A DNA stretch of 64,000 nucleotides from Jiulongibacter sediminis (GCF_001306455.1 NZ_LGTQ01000010.1:62001-126000); one strand, 5' to 3'; shown: positions 51,051-60,014, counted from the stretch's first letter. Notes: generated by a model from the sequence alone, not told the origin. Numbers and translations: made by a program.

Positions 51051-54000
51051 ATGTTCAAAAAAGCCCTTATAGTACTTTTTTCAACCACTTTGTCCCTTAA
51101 TCTGTTTGCTCAGCAACCTGCTTTTCTAAAAGATTATAATCATCAATGGGTGGATTCGGTTTTCAATTCTCTTTCAGTTGATCAGAAAATAGGGCAATTA
51201 CTAATGCCCAGAGGAAATTTCTCTGGCCAGGGCTATGAACCGGAAAAACTAAAAGAGTGGGTTAAAGAATACCATATTGGCGGCCTTGCTATGTTTGCCG
51301 GGCAGCCGAGCGTTCAGGCTGGTATTATCAATGAACTACAATCGATCTCTGAAGTGCCGCTTCTCATAGGAATGGATTTTGAATGGGGGCTGGCCATGCG
51401 TCTTGATTCTACTGTCCGTTTTCCTTACCAAATGGCACTTGGGGCTATGACAGGGCATATTGAACTGATAGAACAAATGGGTGCTGAAATAGGGCAACAA
51501 TGTCAGCGTCTTGGTGTGCATGTAATGTACGGTCCCGTAGCTGATGTTAATGTAAATCCGCAGAACCCGGTGATCAATTTTCGCTCTTTTGGGGAAGACC
51601 CTCAAATGGTAGCCAGAAAAGCCCTTGCTTACATGAATGGCCTTCAGCGTCAGCATATTATTGCTACTGCAAAACACTTCCCCGGGCACGGTGATACAGG
51701 TGTCGACTCACATTATGACCTTCCGGTTATTCCTCATTCCAGAGCTCGGCTTGACTCCATAGAACTCATGCCGTTTAAAGCTATGATTGATAACGGGCTC
51801 ACCGGAATTATGACAGCTCACCTGAGTATTCCTGTTCTGGATGATACTCCAAATCTGGCGGCAACGCTTTCACCTAAAATTATTACCAGCCTGCTCAAAG
51901 AAGACCTTGGTTTTGAGGGACTTACTTTTACCGATGCCATGGACATGCAGGGTATCACTAAACACTTCCCTGACGGAAAAGCATTGGTTCAGGCCATTAT
52001 TGCCGGCAATGATGTTTTGGAAACTTTTGTGGATGTGCCTACAGCCGTCAAAGCGATCAAAGCAGCTCTGGAAAGTGGAGAGCTGACAGAAGAGATTATC
52101 AATGAGCGTGTCCTCAAAATTCTCAAAGCCAAATCATGGGTGGGTCTCGACCATTACCGGTCCACCAAAGTGGAAAACCTGATTGAGGATTTAAACACTA
52201 TCAAATCCGATTACCTCAACCGTGAGTTTGCTGAAAAAACCTTGACTTTGCTTAAAAATGAGGGAAGTCAGTTACCCATAAAGGATTTGCAGAGCAAAAT
52301 TGCTTTTGTCTCCATTGACAATGCCGGCACTTCAGATTTTCAAAAAATGGCAGAAAATTACACGGCAATTGACTTTTTCAATTTGCCTGTCAATGCCTCT
52401 GACAATCTGGTACAGCTGATTCACAACAGAACAAAAGACTATGATCATTTGGTCATTGGGTTACATTTACAAAGCATTAGACCATACAGTAATTACGGGG
52501 TAACTCCACAAAATCAATTTGCACTAAGTGCTTTACTGGAAAACCCGAACAGTACAGTAGTTATTTTCGGCAATCCTTTCTCAATCAATAAAATTGAAGA
52601 TTTAGGTAAGGCCAAATCAATTGTGATGGCAAATCAATTGACCTCGTACACCGAAGAAGCCGCCACTCAGGCCATTTTTGGAGCTATTCCTTTCGAGGGA
52701 ACATTGCCTGTCACAGTCAATGAAAATTACAAAGCAGGCTTTGGATTACACCCTGAAACATTAGATAGACTAGCCTATGGTGTCCCTGAACAAGTAGGGC
52801 TTGACGGAGAGACCCTTAGAAGTCGAATTGACTCCGTCATTAATTACGGTTTGGAAGAAAAAGCTTATCCAGGAGCGGCCTTTCAGGTAGCCAAGAATGG
52901 TCGTGTTATTTATCGAAGAGCTTATGGATATCATACTTATGAAGATGCCGAGCGAGGAGGATACCGAAGTAACGCCACCACCGAAGAGTTTGAAAAAGGC
53001 AATAAAGATGTGATGGACAACCACAACCCTTTTGAGCCCGATAGTCAGGTGGGCACCATAAATGCCATTGGAAACCCCGAAGCTGTTAAAATGGAAGGGG
53101 CTGTTCAATTGACCGACCTTTACGACATGGCCTCGGTTACCAAAATCAGCACCTCTGCATTGGCCGTAATGCAACTGATGTCTGAAGGTAAATTTGACCT
53201 TGATAAGACCTTTGCCGACTACGTTCCTGAAACAAAAGGCACCAATAAAGCCAACCTGACTTTCAGAGATATGTTAACCCACAGAAGCGGTCTCAAAGCC
53301 TGGATCCCGTTCTGGATGGAGTGTATTGACACGCTTTCTACCATTAACAAGGGCCTTATTGAAAAACCTTATTTACTGGAAGAATTTGAGTACTTCCCAC
53401 AGCCAAAACTTAGTTTCTTTCAACGCATTTTTAGAAAAAGACCAGACAAGAAAATTGATTATCTGGGCTCGGTAAGACGAAATAATGATCTGTGGCTTGA
53501 GCTGCTGCACCCTGAAACTCTTACCTGGAAACCGGGCATTTTCTCAACAACACCAACAGAACAATTTTCTGTTCAGGTTGCTGATTCACTTTGGATCAAT
53601 AAGGACTATAAATCCACCATATTTAATCAGATCATTGAATCTCCTGTAAAGCCGGAGCAGGGCTATGTTTACAGTGACATGCATTATTATTTCTACCCTG
53701 ATTTTGTACCACAAATCACAGGAAAACCTTGGGAAGAATATCTCAAAGACACGTATAAAGCCATCGGGGCGAATTCCCTGACCTATAATCCGAGAAGGTT
53801 TTATCCGCTTCACCAAATTGTGCCCACCGAGCAGGATACGCTTTTCAGAAAAACGCAGATTCACGGGCGAGTTCACGATGAAGGAGCCGGTATGCTCAAT
53901 GGTATCTCCGGCCACGCTGGTCTTTTTGGAAATGCCAATGACCTGATGAAGTTAATGCAAATGTACCTTCAAAACGGTTCATACGGCGGTCAGGAGTTTA

Positions 54001-54311
54001 TCAAACCTGAAGTGGTTTCAGAATGTACCCGATATCAGTTTGACCCGGTAGTAAACAGAAGGGCCATTGCCTTTGATAAGCTACATCCTGACAAAAATAT
54101 AGCGAACGGCCCCCAGGAGGCCTCTGATCTCAGTTATGGACACAGCGGTTATACCGGTACTTTTACATGGATAGACCCGATGTATGATATGGTTTACGTT
54201 TTTCTATCCAACCGTGTTTATCCGACTCGAGCAAATAACAAAATCAGCAGCCTGAATATCAGAACTGAAGTGGGCAATCAGATTTTAAGGACGATTAAAG
54301 AAGGGCTTTAA
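51051..54311 (+). CDS. GH3 (NagZ-like) beta-N-acetylhexosaminidase fused to a serine hydrolase domain
   Basis: This 1,086-residue protein has a signal peptide (1-20) and two enzymes. The GH3 domain (about 30-400) has KHFPGHGDTGVDSH (His209 to His221), with the Asp219/His221 pair typical of NagZ-type acid/base catalysis, and the nucleophile Asp295 in FTDAMDM. A linker domain (about 400-575) follows. The serine hydrolase (about 590-1086) has SVTK (Ser695, Lys698), YSD (Tyr874) and HSGYTG (His1031), the motifs of penicillin-binding/class C beta-lactamase-like hydrolases. The fusion should act on peptidoglycan fragments: one half cleaves GlcNAc from anhydromuropeptides, the other a peptide or ester bond. 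Similar fusions occur in other Bacteroidota. It is exported. Confidence 0.92.
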   Translation: MFKKALIVLFSTTLSLNLFAQQPAFLKDYNHQWVDSVFNSLSVDQKIGQLLMPRGNFSGQGYEPEKLKEWVKEYHIGGLAMFAGQPSVQAGIINELQSISEVPLLIGMDFEWGLAMRLDSTVRFPYQMALGAMTGHIELIEQMGAEIGQQCQRLGVHVMYGPVADVNVNPQNPVINFRSFGEDPQMVARKALAYMNGLQRQHIIATAKHFPGHGDTGVDSHYDLPVIPHSRARLDSIELMPFKAMIDNGLTGIMTAHLSIPVLDDTPNLAATLSPKIITSLLKEDLGFEGLTFTDAMDMQGITKHFPDGKALVQAIIAGNDVLETFVDVPTAVKAIKAALESGELTEEIINERVLKILKAKSWVGLDHYRSTKVENLIEDLNTIKSDYLNREFAEKTLTLLKNEGSQLPIKDLQSKIAFVSIDNAGTSDFQKMAENYTAIDFFNLPVNASDNLVQLIHNRTKDYDHLVIGLHLQSIRPYSNYGVTPQNQFALSALLENPNSTVVIFGNPFSINKIEDLGKAKSIVMANQLTSYTEEAATQAIFGAIPFEGTLPVTVNENYKAGFGLHPETLDRLAYGVPEQVGLDGETLRSRIDSVINYGLEEKAYPGAAFQVAKNGRVIYRRAYGYHTYEDAERGGYRSNATTEEFEKGNKDVMDNHNPFEPDSQVGTINAIGNPEAVKMEGAVQLTDLYDMASVTKISTSALAVMQLMSEGKFDLDKTFADYVPETKGTNKANLTFRDMLTHRSGLKAWIPFWMECIDTLSTINKGLIEKPYLLEEFEYFPQPKLSFFQRIFRKRPDKKIDYLGSVRRNNDLWLELLHPETLTWKPGIFSTTPTEQFSVQVADSLWINKDYKSTIFNQIIESPVKPEQGYVYSDMHYYFYPDFVPQITGKPWEEYLKDTYKAIGANSLTYNPRRFYPLHQIVPTEQDTLFRKTQIHGRVHDEGAGMLNGISGHAGLFGNANDLMKLMQMYLQNGSYGGQEFIKPEVVSECTRYQFDPVVNRRAIAFDKLHPDKNIANGPQEASDLSYGHSGYTGTFTWIDPMYDMVYVFLSNRVYPTRANNKISSLNIRTEVGNQILRTIKEGL

Positions 54312-54327
54312 AGTTGGGCAATATTTA

Positions 54328-55251
54328 TTAACCCGTAAATGGAATAAGCTGAGAGTCATTTTTGATTGACTCTGTAGGTAAGCTGGTTCTTATCTCTTCA
54401 GCCAAAAGGTCAATCAATTTCTTTTTTACATAGCCCCGGCTCATGATCAGGCCCACTTCCCGGACAGGTTGAGGACTAGCAAATTGTTTAGTTTTCTTTA
54501 GCTGCTCAGGTGTGAAGTTTAGGGTCGCCAGTTCAGGTAAAATTGTAATGCCCAAATGTTTATCCGCTAAGTTTCTGAGGGTTTCAAGGCTACCCGAGGT
54601 GTACTCAATGGCATTACCAGATTGTTTTCGCAATTCACAAAACTGAATGATCTGCGACCTGAAACAATGCCCTTCTTCAAGCAAAAGAAGTTCATCAGCA
54701 TTGATATCGTCTGCCAGCAAGTATTCCTTTTCAAATTCACGAGGAGAATAAACCACAAAGGCCTCTGTATAAAGAGGAATCGTTTTTACACCTTTTTCAT
54801 TCTCAGGTGGCACCAGAATTCCGGCATCCAGCTCACCAGATTCCAGTTTTTCCAGAATCCGGGGAGTAATCATCTCGGAGATTTTTAACTCCACCTCTGG
54901 ATATTTCTGATGAAAAGATTGAATGAATAAAGGCAATAAATAGGGTGCAATTGTGGGGATCACTCCTATTCTCAGCCGCCCCCCAATATACTCCCTCTCC
55001 TCTTTGGCCATTTCCTTGAGGCGTTCAGCCTCTACCAATACTGCTTTGCACTGCAAAATCAACTTCTCCCCGGCATCAGTGGGGCAAACAGGTTGGCGGC
55101 TTCGGTCAAAAATCTTGATCTCCAGCTCCTCCTCCAGCTTCTGAATCATCATGCTAAGTGTAGGCTGGGTCACATGGCAGGCTTCTGCTGCCCGGGCAAA
55201 ATGCCGATGTTGATTTACGGCCAGTACGTATTCTAACTGATGAAGATTCAT
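54328..55251 (-). CDS. oxyR: OxyR-type LysR regulator of peroxide response
   Basis: The 307-residue protein has the LysR helix-turn-helix at the N-terminus (ARAAEACHVTQPTLSMMIQ, about 19-37) and the OxyR regulatory domain. Two redox cysteines are at Cys196 (EEGHCFRS) and Cys205 (IIQFC), nine residues apart as in E. coli OxyR (199 and 208), so it should respond to hydrogen peroxide by disulfide formation. I chose the ATG at 55251 because the other candidate start (TTG 55278) lies inside the -7 box. A perfect OxyR half-operator overlaps this promoter. It is divergent from an ankyrin gene. Confidence 0.92.
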   Translation of the reverse strand: MNLHQLEYVLAVNQHRHFARAAEACHVTQPTLSMMIQKLEEELEIKIFDRSRQPVCPTDAGEKLILQCKAVLVEAERLKEMAKEEREYIGGRLRIGVIPTIAPYLLPLFIQSFHQKYPEVELKISEMITPRILEKLESGELDAGILVPPENEKGVKTIPLYTEAFVVYSPREFEKEYLLADDINADELLLLEEGHCFRSQIIQFCELRKQSGNAIEYTSGSLETLRNLADKHLGITILPELATLNFTPEQLKKTKQFASPQPVREVGLIMSRGYVKKKLIDLLAEEIRTSLPTESIKNDSQLIPFTG

Positions 55252-55275
55252 AGATCTGAGTTTTAAAAGACACAA

Positions 55276-55283
55276 CAAATATA
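55276..55283 (-). promoter_or_regulatory. -7 box of oxyR
   Basis: The minus strand reads TATATTTG, a full match, overlapping three bases of the OxyR half-operator at 55281-55295. The ATG at 55251 gives a short leader. Binding of OxyR would block polymerase and repress the gene. Confidence 0.5.
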
Positions 55284-55295
55284 GATACCATCTAT
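55281..55295. promoter_or_regulatory. OxyR half-operator
   Basis: ATAGATACCATCTAT is a palindrome and a perfect match to the OxyR consensus half-site ATAGnTnnnAnCTAT. Half-sites expected 7 bp away on either side are poor (about 4 of 10 fixed positions). It lies 20 bp upstream of the -33 element of the ankyrin gene and overlaps the oxyR -7 box. Confidence 0.65.
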
Positions 55296-55314
55296 CAATA
55301 TGAAGAATATATCA

Positions 55315-55347
55315 TTTTGAATTATCAGAATATTCCGTCTAGCTTTG
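55315..55347 (+). promoter_or_regulatory. Promoter of the ankyrin-repeat gene
   Basis: A -33 TTTTG (55315-55319) and a -7 TAGCTTTG (55340-55347, full match) are 20 bp apart. The box overlaps the TTG codon at 55345, so the ATG at 55393 is the better start. Confidence 0.6.
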
Positions 55348-55392
55348 TCCCATGATTTTGACAATGTGACCGTCGCAACAAAACCCTTCATC

Positions 55393-55854
55393 ATGAGTTT
55401 TTTCGAATTAATCAAACAAGGTAAAGTACAAGAGATTGCAAATTTGATTTCTAATGACCCCTCCCTCGTACATCGAACAGATGAAAGAGGTTTTCCACCT
55501 CTGGTGATGGCCACCTACTCCAATCAGAAACAGGTAGCGGAATTATTGATCAATTATGGTGCGGAAATTGACCAGAAAGATAAAGCGGGGAACACAGCCC
55601 TAATGGGAGTTTCTTTCAAAGGCAATCTTGAAATTGCTGAACTTTTGATTCAAAATAATGCAGCTGTCAACATGCAAAATAATGATGGAGCTACAGCCCT
55701 GATTTACGCCGCAGGTTTTGGTCATACAGACCTTGTGAAGTTACTGCTGGATGCCGGTGCGGATAAGTCTTTAAAAGACATTAGCGGCAAAAATGCCGCT
55801 ACTCATGCCGACTTTCAAGGTCGCTATGACGTCCTTAAATTATTGAATGATTAA
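55393..55854 (+). CDS. Ankyrin-repeat protein
   Basis: The 153-residue protein has about four ankyrin repeats: RTDERGFPPLVMATYSNQKQVAELLINYGAEID, quoted as landmarks GFPPLVMATYS and VAELLINYGAEID; GNTALMGVSFKGNLEIAELL; GATALIYAAGFGHTDLVKLLL; and a last incomplete one. It has no signal peptide. In some bacteria, ankyrin proteins (AnkB) sit next to catalase or OxyR genes, and here it is divergent from oxyR behind an OxyR half-site, so a role in peroxide response is plausible. Its stop overlaps the convergent ATPase gene by 4 bp. Confidence 0.85.
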   Translation: MSFFELIKQGKVQEIANLISNDPSLVHRTDERGFPPLVMATYSNQKQVAELLINYGAEIDQKDKAGNTALMGVSFKGNLEIAELLIQNNAAVNMQNNDGATALIYAAGFGHTDLVKLLLDAGADKSLKDISGKNAATHADFQGRYDVLKLLND

Positions 55855-57365
55855 TAGTAATTCTCATCGTCTTCTTCACCGGAAAGATATTTCTTGGGAT
55901 CAAAGAGGTTATCAAGTAAATCCTTAAAATGTAAGCCATGATCAAGAGCCTGCTTGCTTATCAATGAAAACTCAGCAAGGCCATGAAGGGCAAATTCCAT
56001 CATGAATAGCTTTTCATCGCCTTTTAATTCCGGATGTAATTTCTCAACCAACTCAGAAAGCCCGTCAATAGTATTTAAACGAGCCGCATATTCCTTCGAT
56101 GTAAGATCGTTCAACAGATCCATTTGATTTCCTGCTGCGAACCAGGACGTTATTTGAACGTAAGGATTCTTTCCTTCCTTCTTCTTTTTCTCTTTCTCCG
56201 GATCAGGAAAATACTTCAGAAACTCGGCTCTGATAGCCTTTCCAATAAGGCTTTGAGCCACATAAACAGGTCCTTCAACCTCACCTTCATATACCAACTC
56301 TATCTTCCCATTGATGGCTGGTATGGCTCCATAGATATCAGCTATTCGAGCATTGGCTTTCTTTTCACCATTCAGGATAGAACGCCTTTCAGCAGTGCTG
56401 AGCAAATTTTCATAGGCCGAAATCGTCATACGTGCCGAAACACCCGATTTGGCATCTACGTACTCGCTTTCACGGGCCACCACGGCAATTTGCTCAACCA
56501 AATCTTTCAATAACTCCCCTACCTGAACAGCCTCCTGACCCTTCTTCACTTTGGCCTCCTGAAGCGTAATCTTACGACCAATCTCAATCGATTTAGGATA
56601 GTGAGTTACAATTTGAGAGTCAATACGGTCTTTCAGCGGTGTAACAATACTTCCTCTGTTAGTATAGTCTTCTGGATTTGCCGTGAAAACAAATTGTATA
56701 TCAAGTGGTAACCTTAATTTAAAGCCTCTGATTTGAATATCGCCTTCCTGCAGAATATTAAATAGAGAAACCTGAATTCTGGCCTGCAAATCGGGCAATT
56801 CGTTGATTACAAAAATACAACGATGCGAACGCGGAATCAGACCAAAATGAATCACCCGCTCGTCTGAATATGGCAATTTTAACGTCGCCGCTTTGATGGG
56901 GTCTACATCACCAATCAAATCAGCCACCGAAACATCTGGTGTCGCTAGTTTCTCATTATATCGCTCCTCTCTATGAAGCCAACTCACCGGAGTCTTATCA
57001 CCCTTTTCGGCTATTAAGTCTTTTGCATATCTCGATAACGGATTCAGAGGATCATCGTTAAGATCAGAGCCTTCCACAACGGGAATGTACTCGTCCAGCA
57101 GATTGACCATCAGCCGGGCAATTCTTGTTTTAGCTTGTCCCCTTAGACCCAAAAGGTTGATGTGATGCATGGAGAGAATCGCTCTTTCAACATCAGGAAT
57201 TACAGTATCCTCATAACCCCAGATACCTTCAAAAACCGATTCTTTTTTCTTCAGTTTCTCAATCAGATTGTCACGCAACTCCTCCTTAATAGTTTTGGAG
57301 ACATACTTGCTTTTTTTGAGTTCACCTAAAGTTTTGATTTTTAACAAATCGGAAGTTTCGGGCAT
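55851..57365 (-). CDS. MoxR/Mg-chelatase ChlI-like AAA+ ATPase
   Basis: The 504-residue protein has an AAA+ domain with a Walker A-like GLRGQAKTR (about 73-81), Walker B-like CIFVINELPD (about 185-194) and the sensor region VFTANPEDYTNRGSIVTPLKDRIDSQI. It resembles magnesium-chelatase subunit I or MoxR-type chaperone ATPases that act with a von Willebrand factor A partner. No vWA gene lies next to it here. A long helical C-terminal part (from about 300) may bind the partner. The ATPase call is firm, the biological role is not. Confidence 0.85.
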   Translation of the reverse strand: MPETSDLLKIKTLGELKKSKYVSKTIKEELRDNLIEKLKKKESVFEGIWGYEDTVIPDVERAILSMHHINLLGLRGQAKTRIARLMVNLLDEYIPVVEGSDLNDDPLNPLSRYAKDLIAEKGDKTPVSWLHREERYNEKLATPDVSVADLIGDVDPIKAATLKLPYSDERVIHFGLIPRSHRCIFVINELPDLQARIQVSLFNILQEGDIQIRGFKLRLPLDIQFVFTANPEDYTNRGSIVTPLKDRIDSQIVTHYPKSIEIGRKITLQEAKVKKGQEAVQVGELLKDLVEQIAVVARESEYVDAKSGVSARMTISAYENLLSTAERRSILNGEKKANARIADIYGAIPAINGKIELVYEGEVEGPVYVAQSLIGKAIRAEFLKYFPDPEKEKKKKEGKNPYVQITSWFAAGNQMDLLNDLTSKEYAARLNTIDGLSELVEKLHPELKGDEKLFMMEFALHGLAEFSLISKQALDHGLHFKDLLDNLFDPKKYLSGEEDDENYY

Positions 57366-57442
57366 AAGTCGTTCTAATTTTCAAAGCATAACACGACAGA
57401 AAACTAAATGGTTTGTAAAACTGAAAGCAATTTCAAATTCCT

Positions 57443-57450
57443 TAATTTTG
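57443..57450 (+). promoter_or_regulatory. -7 box of mgsA
   Basis: TAATTTTG is a full TAnnTTTG match, ending 14 bp before the ATG at 57465. It favours that start over ATG 57408. No -33 element with the usual spacing is seen. Confidence 0.45.
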
Positions 57451-57464
57451 CCAAAAATTTCTGC

Positions 57465-57914
57465 ATGGAAAACAGAACCTTACTGGCTCGTAAGAGAATT
57501 GCCCTGGTGGCACACGACAATAAAAAGAAGGAGCTTATTGAATGGGCAGAGTTTAATAAAGCGACCCTTCAAAAGCATCAGCTTTTTGCCACAGGTACCA
57601 CGGGCCGCCTGTTAGAGGATACCCTTGACATGCACATTACCAAACTAATGAGCGGCCCCTTAGGTGGCGATCAGCAAATTGGTGCTCTGATTTCTGAGGG
57701 CAAAATTGACGTCCTTATTTTCTTCTGGGACCCCATGTCTGCTCAGCCACATGACCCTGACATTAAGGCTTTACTCAGACTTGGAGTGGTGTGGAACATC
57801 CCTATCGCCTGTGACAGAACTTCGGCCGACTTCATTCTTACCTCTCCACTCATGAATGAGCCTTTTGAGGTCATCATGCCAGATTATAAAAGCTATTTGA
57901 ACAGGAATGTATAA
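57465..57914 (+). CDS. mgsA: Methylglyoxal synthase
   Basis: MgsA converts dihydroxyacetone phosphate to methylglyoxal and phosphate, a bypass of lower glycolysis. From the ATG at 57465 the protein has 149 residues with the family motifs IALVAHDNKK, ATGTTGRLL, SGPLGGDQQIG (the catalytic Asp is in this segment) and FFWDPMSAQPHDPD. I rejected the ATG at 57408, whose first 19 residues are not conserved in the family. Its end overlaps the DUF4271 gene by 8 bp, so the two are coupled. Confidence 0.95.
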   Translation: MENRTLLARKRIALVAHDNKKKELIEWAEFNKATLQKHQLFATGTTGRLLEDTLDMHITKLMSGPLGGDQQIGALISEGKIDVLIFFWDPMSAQPHDPDIKALLRLGVVWNIPIACDRTSADFILTSPLMNEPFEVIMPDYKSYLNRNV

Positions 57915-59067
57915 GTACCTTTTAAGTCTTCTATTTTCAATAGGTTTAGTAATAAGCCCTTCAACCTCCTTTGCAATCAATGGAGGGCCTGATGACGCTT
58001 ACCATATTATAAAAAGCTTTGATAAAGACTGGTTAATTTATAATGAGAATGCAGACCGTTATGAGCCTTTTATTGATAAGTTACAATCTCGCACAGAAGC
58101 TCATACCGTTTTTATTGATTTACAGCAATACAAACCCTTTGACCTATTGGTCAAATCAGAGGGCACAAAAGGCTATTTGTTCGTCAACGGCCAAATGTAT
58201 TCAACCTTGAAAGCTAATGAGTGGCAGGTAATTGCTCTCAAAAATTTTACAGGAGAGGAAATTCAGGTTTCTTTTCTTGGATCCGGGAATATTCAGAAAA
58301 AACATCTTTTTATTGGTTCTAAAGCCAATGAAGGAATAGTTTCAGAAGGGATTGCACGAGATAATCTCATCTCAATGAAACATCGGATCTCCTTACCGTT
58401 TGGCAACAGCTTCGTCATTATTATAACTCTGTTGTTTTTATATGCCACCGTGCTTAGTGGTACTAACCCCAAGGCCTTTGGTGAGTACTTTTCTGTCAAC
58501 GATCTCTTCGTTACAAAAATAAGGGACACTAAATTTCTGATAAGTAAGCCTTTGAATCGTATTAATCAAGCTTTTGTGGTGCTTTTGAGTATTACTACCG
58601 GTTTGCTCTTTGTGATTTTAGCCGGTAAGGGGCTTTACCTGTTTAATAATCCCTTTGGATTAAATACGGACTCGGGCAGCGGGAAATTCCTGTTCGCTTT
58701 TGTGCTTGTTTCCCTCGGGTCCTATGTTTTGTACATCCTGAAATACATCTTTTTGATGGTGATGTCCCAATTGTTTGGAATCAAAAAATCACTCAATATT
58801 CACTACTTCAAAAACATACAGTTTATGCTGATAACCTTCCTGGTTTTGGTCATGGTTTTATATATCTGGTATGTACAAATTCCACCCGGTGAAACTTTTG
58901 ATTCAACGCTCATATATTACATTCTTTTAGGCTGTTATATGCTCCGGAGTGTACTATCGTATTTTAGCATATTAAAAAGTAGCGGCATACAAAGTCTTTA
59001 TTTAATTGCTTATCTTTGCGTCGTCGAAATCCTGCCGATCGTTCTTGGTCTCAGGCTCGCTTTTTGA
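57907..59067 (+). CDS. DUF4271 membrane protein
   Basis: The 386-residue protein has a signal peptide (1-22), a soluble N-terminal beta domain (about 25-155) and then about six or seven membrane helices (from about 160), including FVIIITLLFLYATVLSG and YVLYILKYIFLMVMSQ. This is the DUF4271 family of Bacteroidota, commonly next to hemD, as here (41-bp gap). Its function is unknown. The start overlaps mgsA by 8 bp. Its position in front of hemD and the T9SS genes is conserved in related genomes as far as I know. Confidence 0.85.
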   Translation: MYKYLLSLLFSIGLVISPSTSFAINGGPDDAYHIIKSFDKDWLIYNENADRYEPFIDKLQSRTEAHTVFIDLQQYKPFDLLVKSEGTKGYLFVNGQMYSTLKANEWQVIALKNFTGEEIQVSFLGSGNIQKKHLFIGSKANEGIVSEGIARDNLISMKHRISLPFGNSFVIIITLLFLYATVLSGTNPKAFGEYFSVNDLFVTKIRDTKFLISKPLNRINQAFVVLLSITTGLLFVILAGKGLYLFNNPFGLNTDSGSGKFLFAFVLVSLGSYVLYILKYIFLMVMSQLFGIKKSLNIHYFKNIQFMLITFLVLVMVLYIWYVQIPPGETFDSTLIYYILLGCYMLRSVLSYFSILKSSGIQSLYLIAYLCVVEILPIVLGLRLAF

Positions 59068-59108
59068 CAAAACAATTTACTGTACAATTCTAAATACACT
59101 ACTCAAGG

Positions 59109-59906
59109 ATGAGTGAAAAGACAGATCAGGACATTTTGAAGTCCAGACAGAAAAAAGTAGAAAGTATATTAGTAACCCTATCAAACCCGCTCAAAGACGG
59201 CAAAAAAAGTACTCCTTACGACAGGCTGAAAGACCGTTACGGAGTGAAAGTAGATTTCAGAAATTTCATTGCAGTTGATGGGCTAACCCACAAAGAGTTC
59301 AGAAAGCAGAAAATTGATATTCTGGAACACACGGCCATCGTTTTCACCAGCAGAAATGCCGTAGACCACTTCTTCAGACTTTGTGAGGGATTGCGGATCG
59401 AAATGCCACCCGAGATGAAATACTTCTGTATTTCTGAACAAACCGCAAACTACCTTCAGAAGTACATCACCATCCGTAAGCGAAAAATATTCACAGGAAC
59501 ACGCACAGCTGCTGACCTGGAGCCGTTAATTGTGAAACACAAAAAAGAGAAATTCCTTTACCCGTGTTCTAATATCCGGATTGACAGCATTCCTAATATG
59601 TTTGAAAAAAATAATGTGCCTTTGACTGAAGCCATTATTTACGAAACCGGACCGGCTGACCTTTCTGATCTGACAGACGTTTTTTATGATGTTATCTGTT
59701 TCTTTAGTCCATCTGGTGTTGAAGCACTTGATCAGAACTTCCCGGACTGGCAGCAAAAAAATACGCGTCTGGCGGCTTTTGGACCTACTACTGCTCAGGC
59801 TATTCTTGACAAAGGTTGGATTCTTGATATTCAGGCTCCACTGCCAAATGCCCCTTCAATGACCGGTGCACTCGAAGTTTATATCAAAGAGGCAAACAAT
59901 TTATAA
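59109..59906 (+). CDS. hemD: Uroporphyrinogen-III synthase
   Basis: HemD closes the linear tetrapyrrole hydroxymethylbilane into uroporphyrinogen III in heme synthesis. The 265-residue protein has the two-lobe HemD pattern with HTAIVFTSRNAVDHFF (about 76-91), FCISEQTANYL, the linker and the second lobe with VICFFSPSGVEAL and AAFGPTTAQAI. The N-terminus (about 1-20) is a short charged extension. It sits between DUF4271 and porP/sprF-like genes, an arrangement often seen in Bacteroidota. Other heme genes are not in this window. Confidence 0.88.
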   Translation: MSEKTDQDILKSRQKKVESILVTLSNPLKDGKKSTPYDRLKDRYGVKVDFRNFIAVDGLTHKEFRKQKIDILEHTAIVFTSRNAVDHFFRLCEGLRIEMPPEMKYFCISEQTANYLQKYITIRKRKIFTGTRTAADLEPLIVKHKKEKFLYPCSNIRIDSIPNMFEKNNVPLTEAIIYETGPADLSDLTDVFYDVICFFSPSGVEALDQNFPDWQQKNTRLAAFGPTTAQAILDKGWILDIQAPLPNAPSMTGALEVYIKEANNL

Positions 59907-59963
59907 GTAATTTGTGTTACTTTTCTGACTCAATGGTCTTTTGAGAGGTAATTTTCGTTACTT
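59905..59963 (+). promoter_or_regulatory. Two palindromic boxes upstream of porP/sprF-like gene
   Basis: AAGTAA-N6-TTACTT (59905-59922) and AGGTAA-N6-TTACTT (59946-59963) are 41 bp apart. The core GTAA-N6-TTAC is identical in both and 14 of 16 bases agree. Each could be an operator, or its TAATTT part could be a -7 box. They precede the start of the T9SS genes. Confidence 0.5.
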
Positions 59964-60014
59964 CCGAAATAATTGACAGAAGATTAGATCGTTGTTAAAT
60001 ACAAAGGCAAACTT

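Noticed and set aside
55252-55278. TTG start giving OxyR nine more residues
   Set aside because: That codon lies in the -7 box, and LysR regulators normally begin right before the helix-turn-helix, as from ATG 55251.
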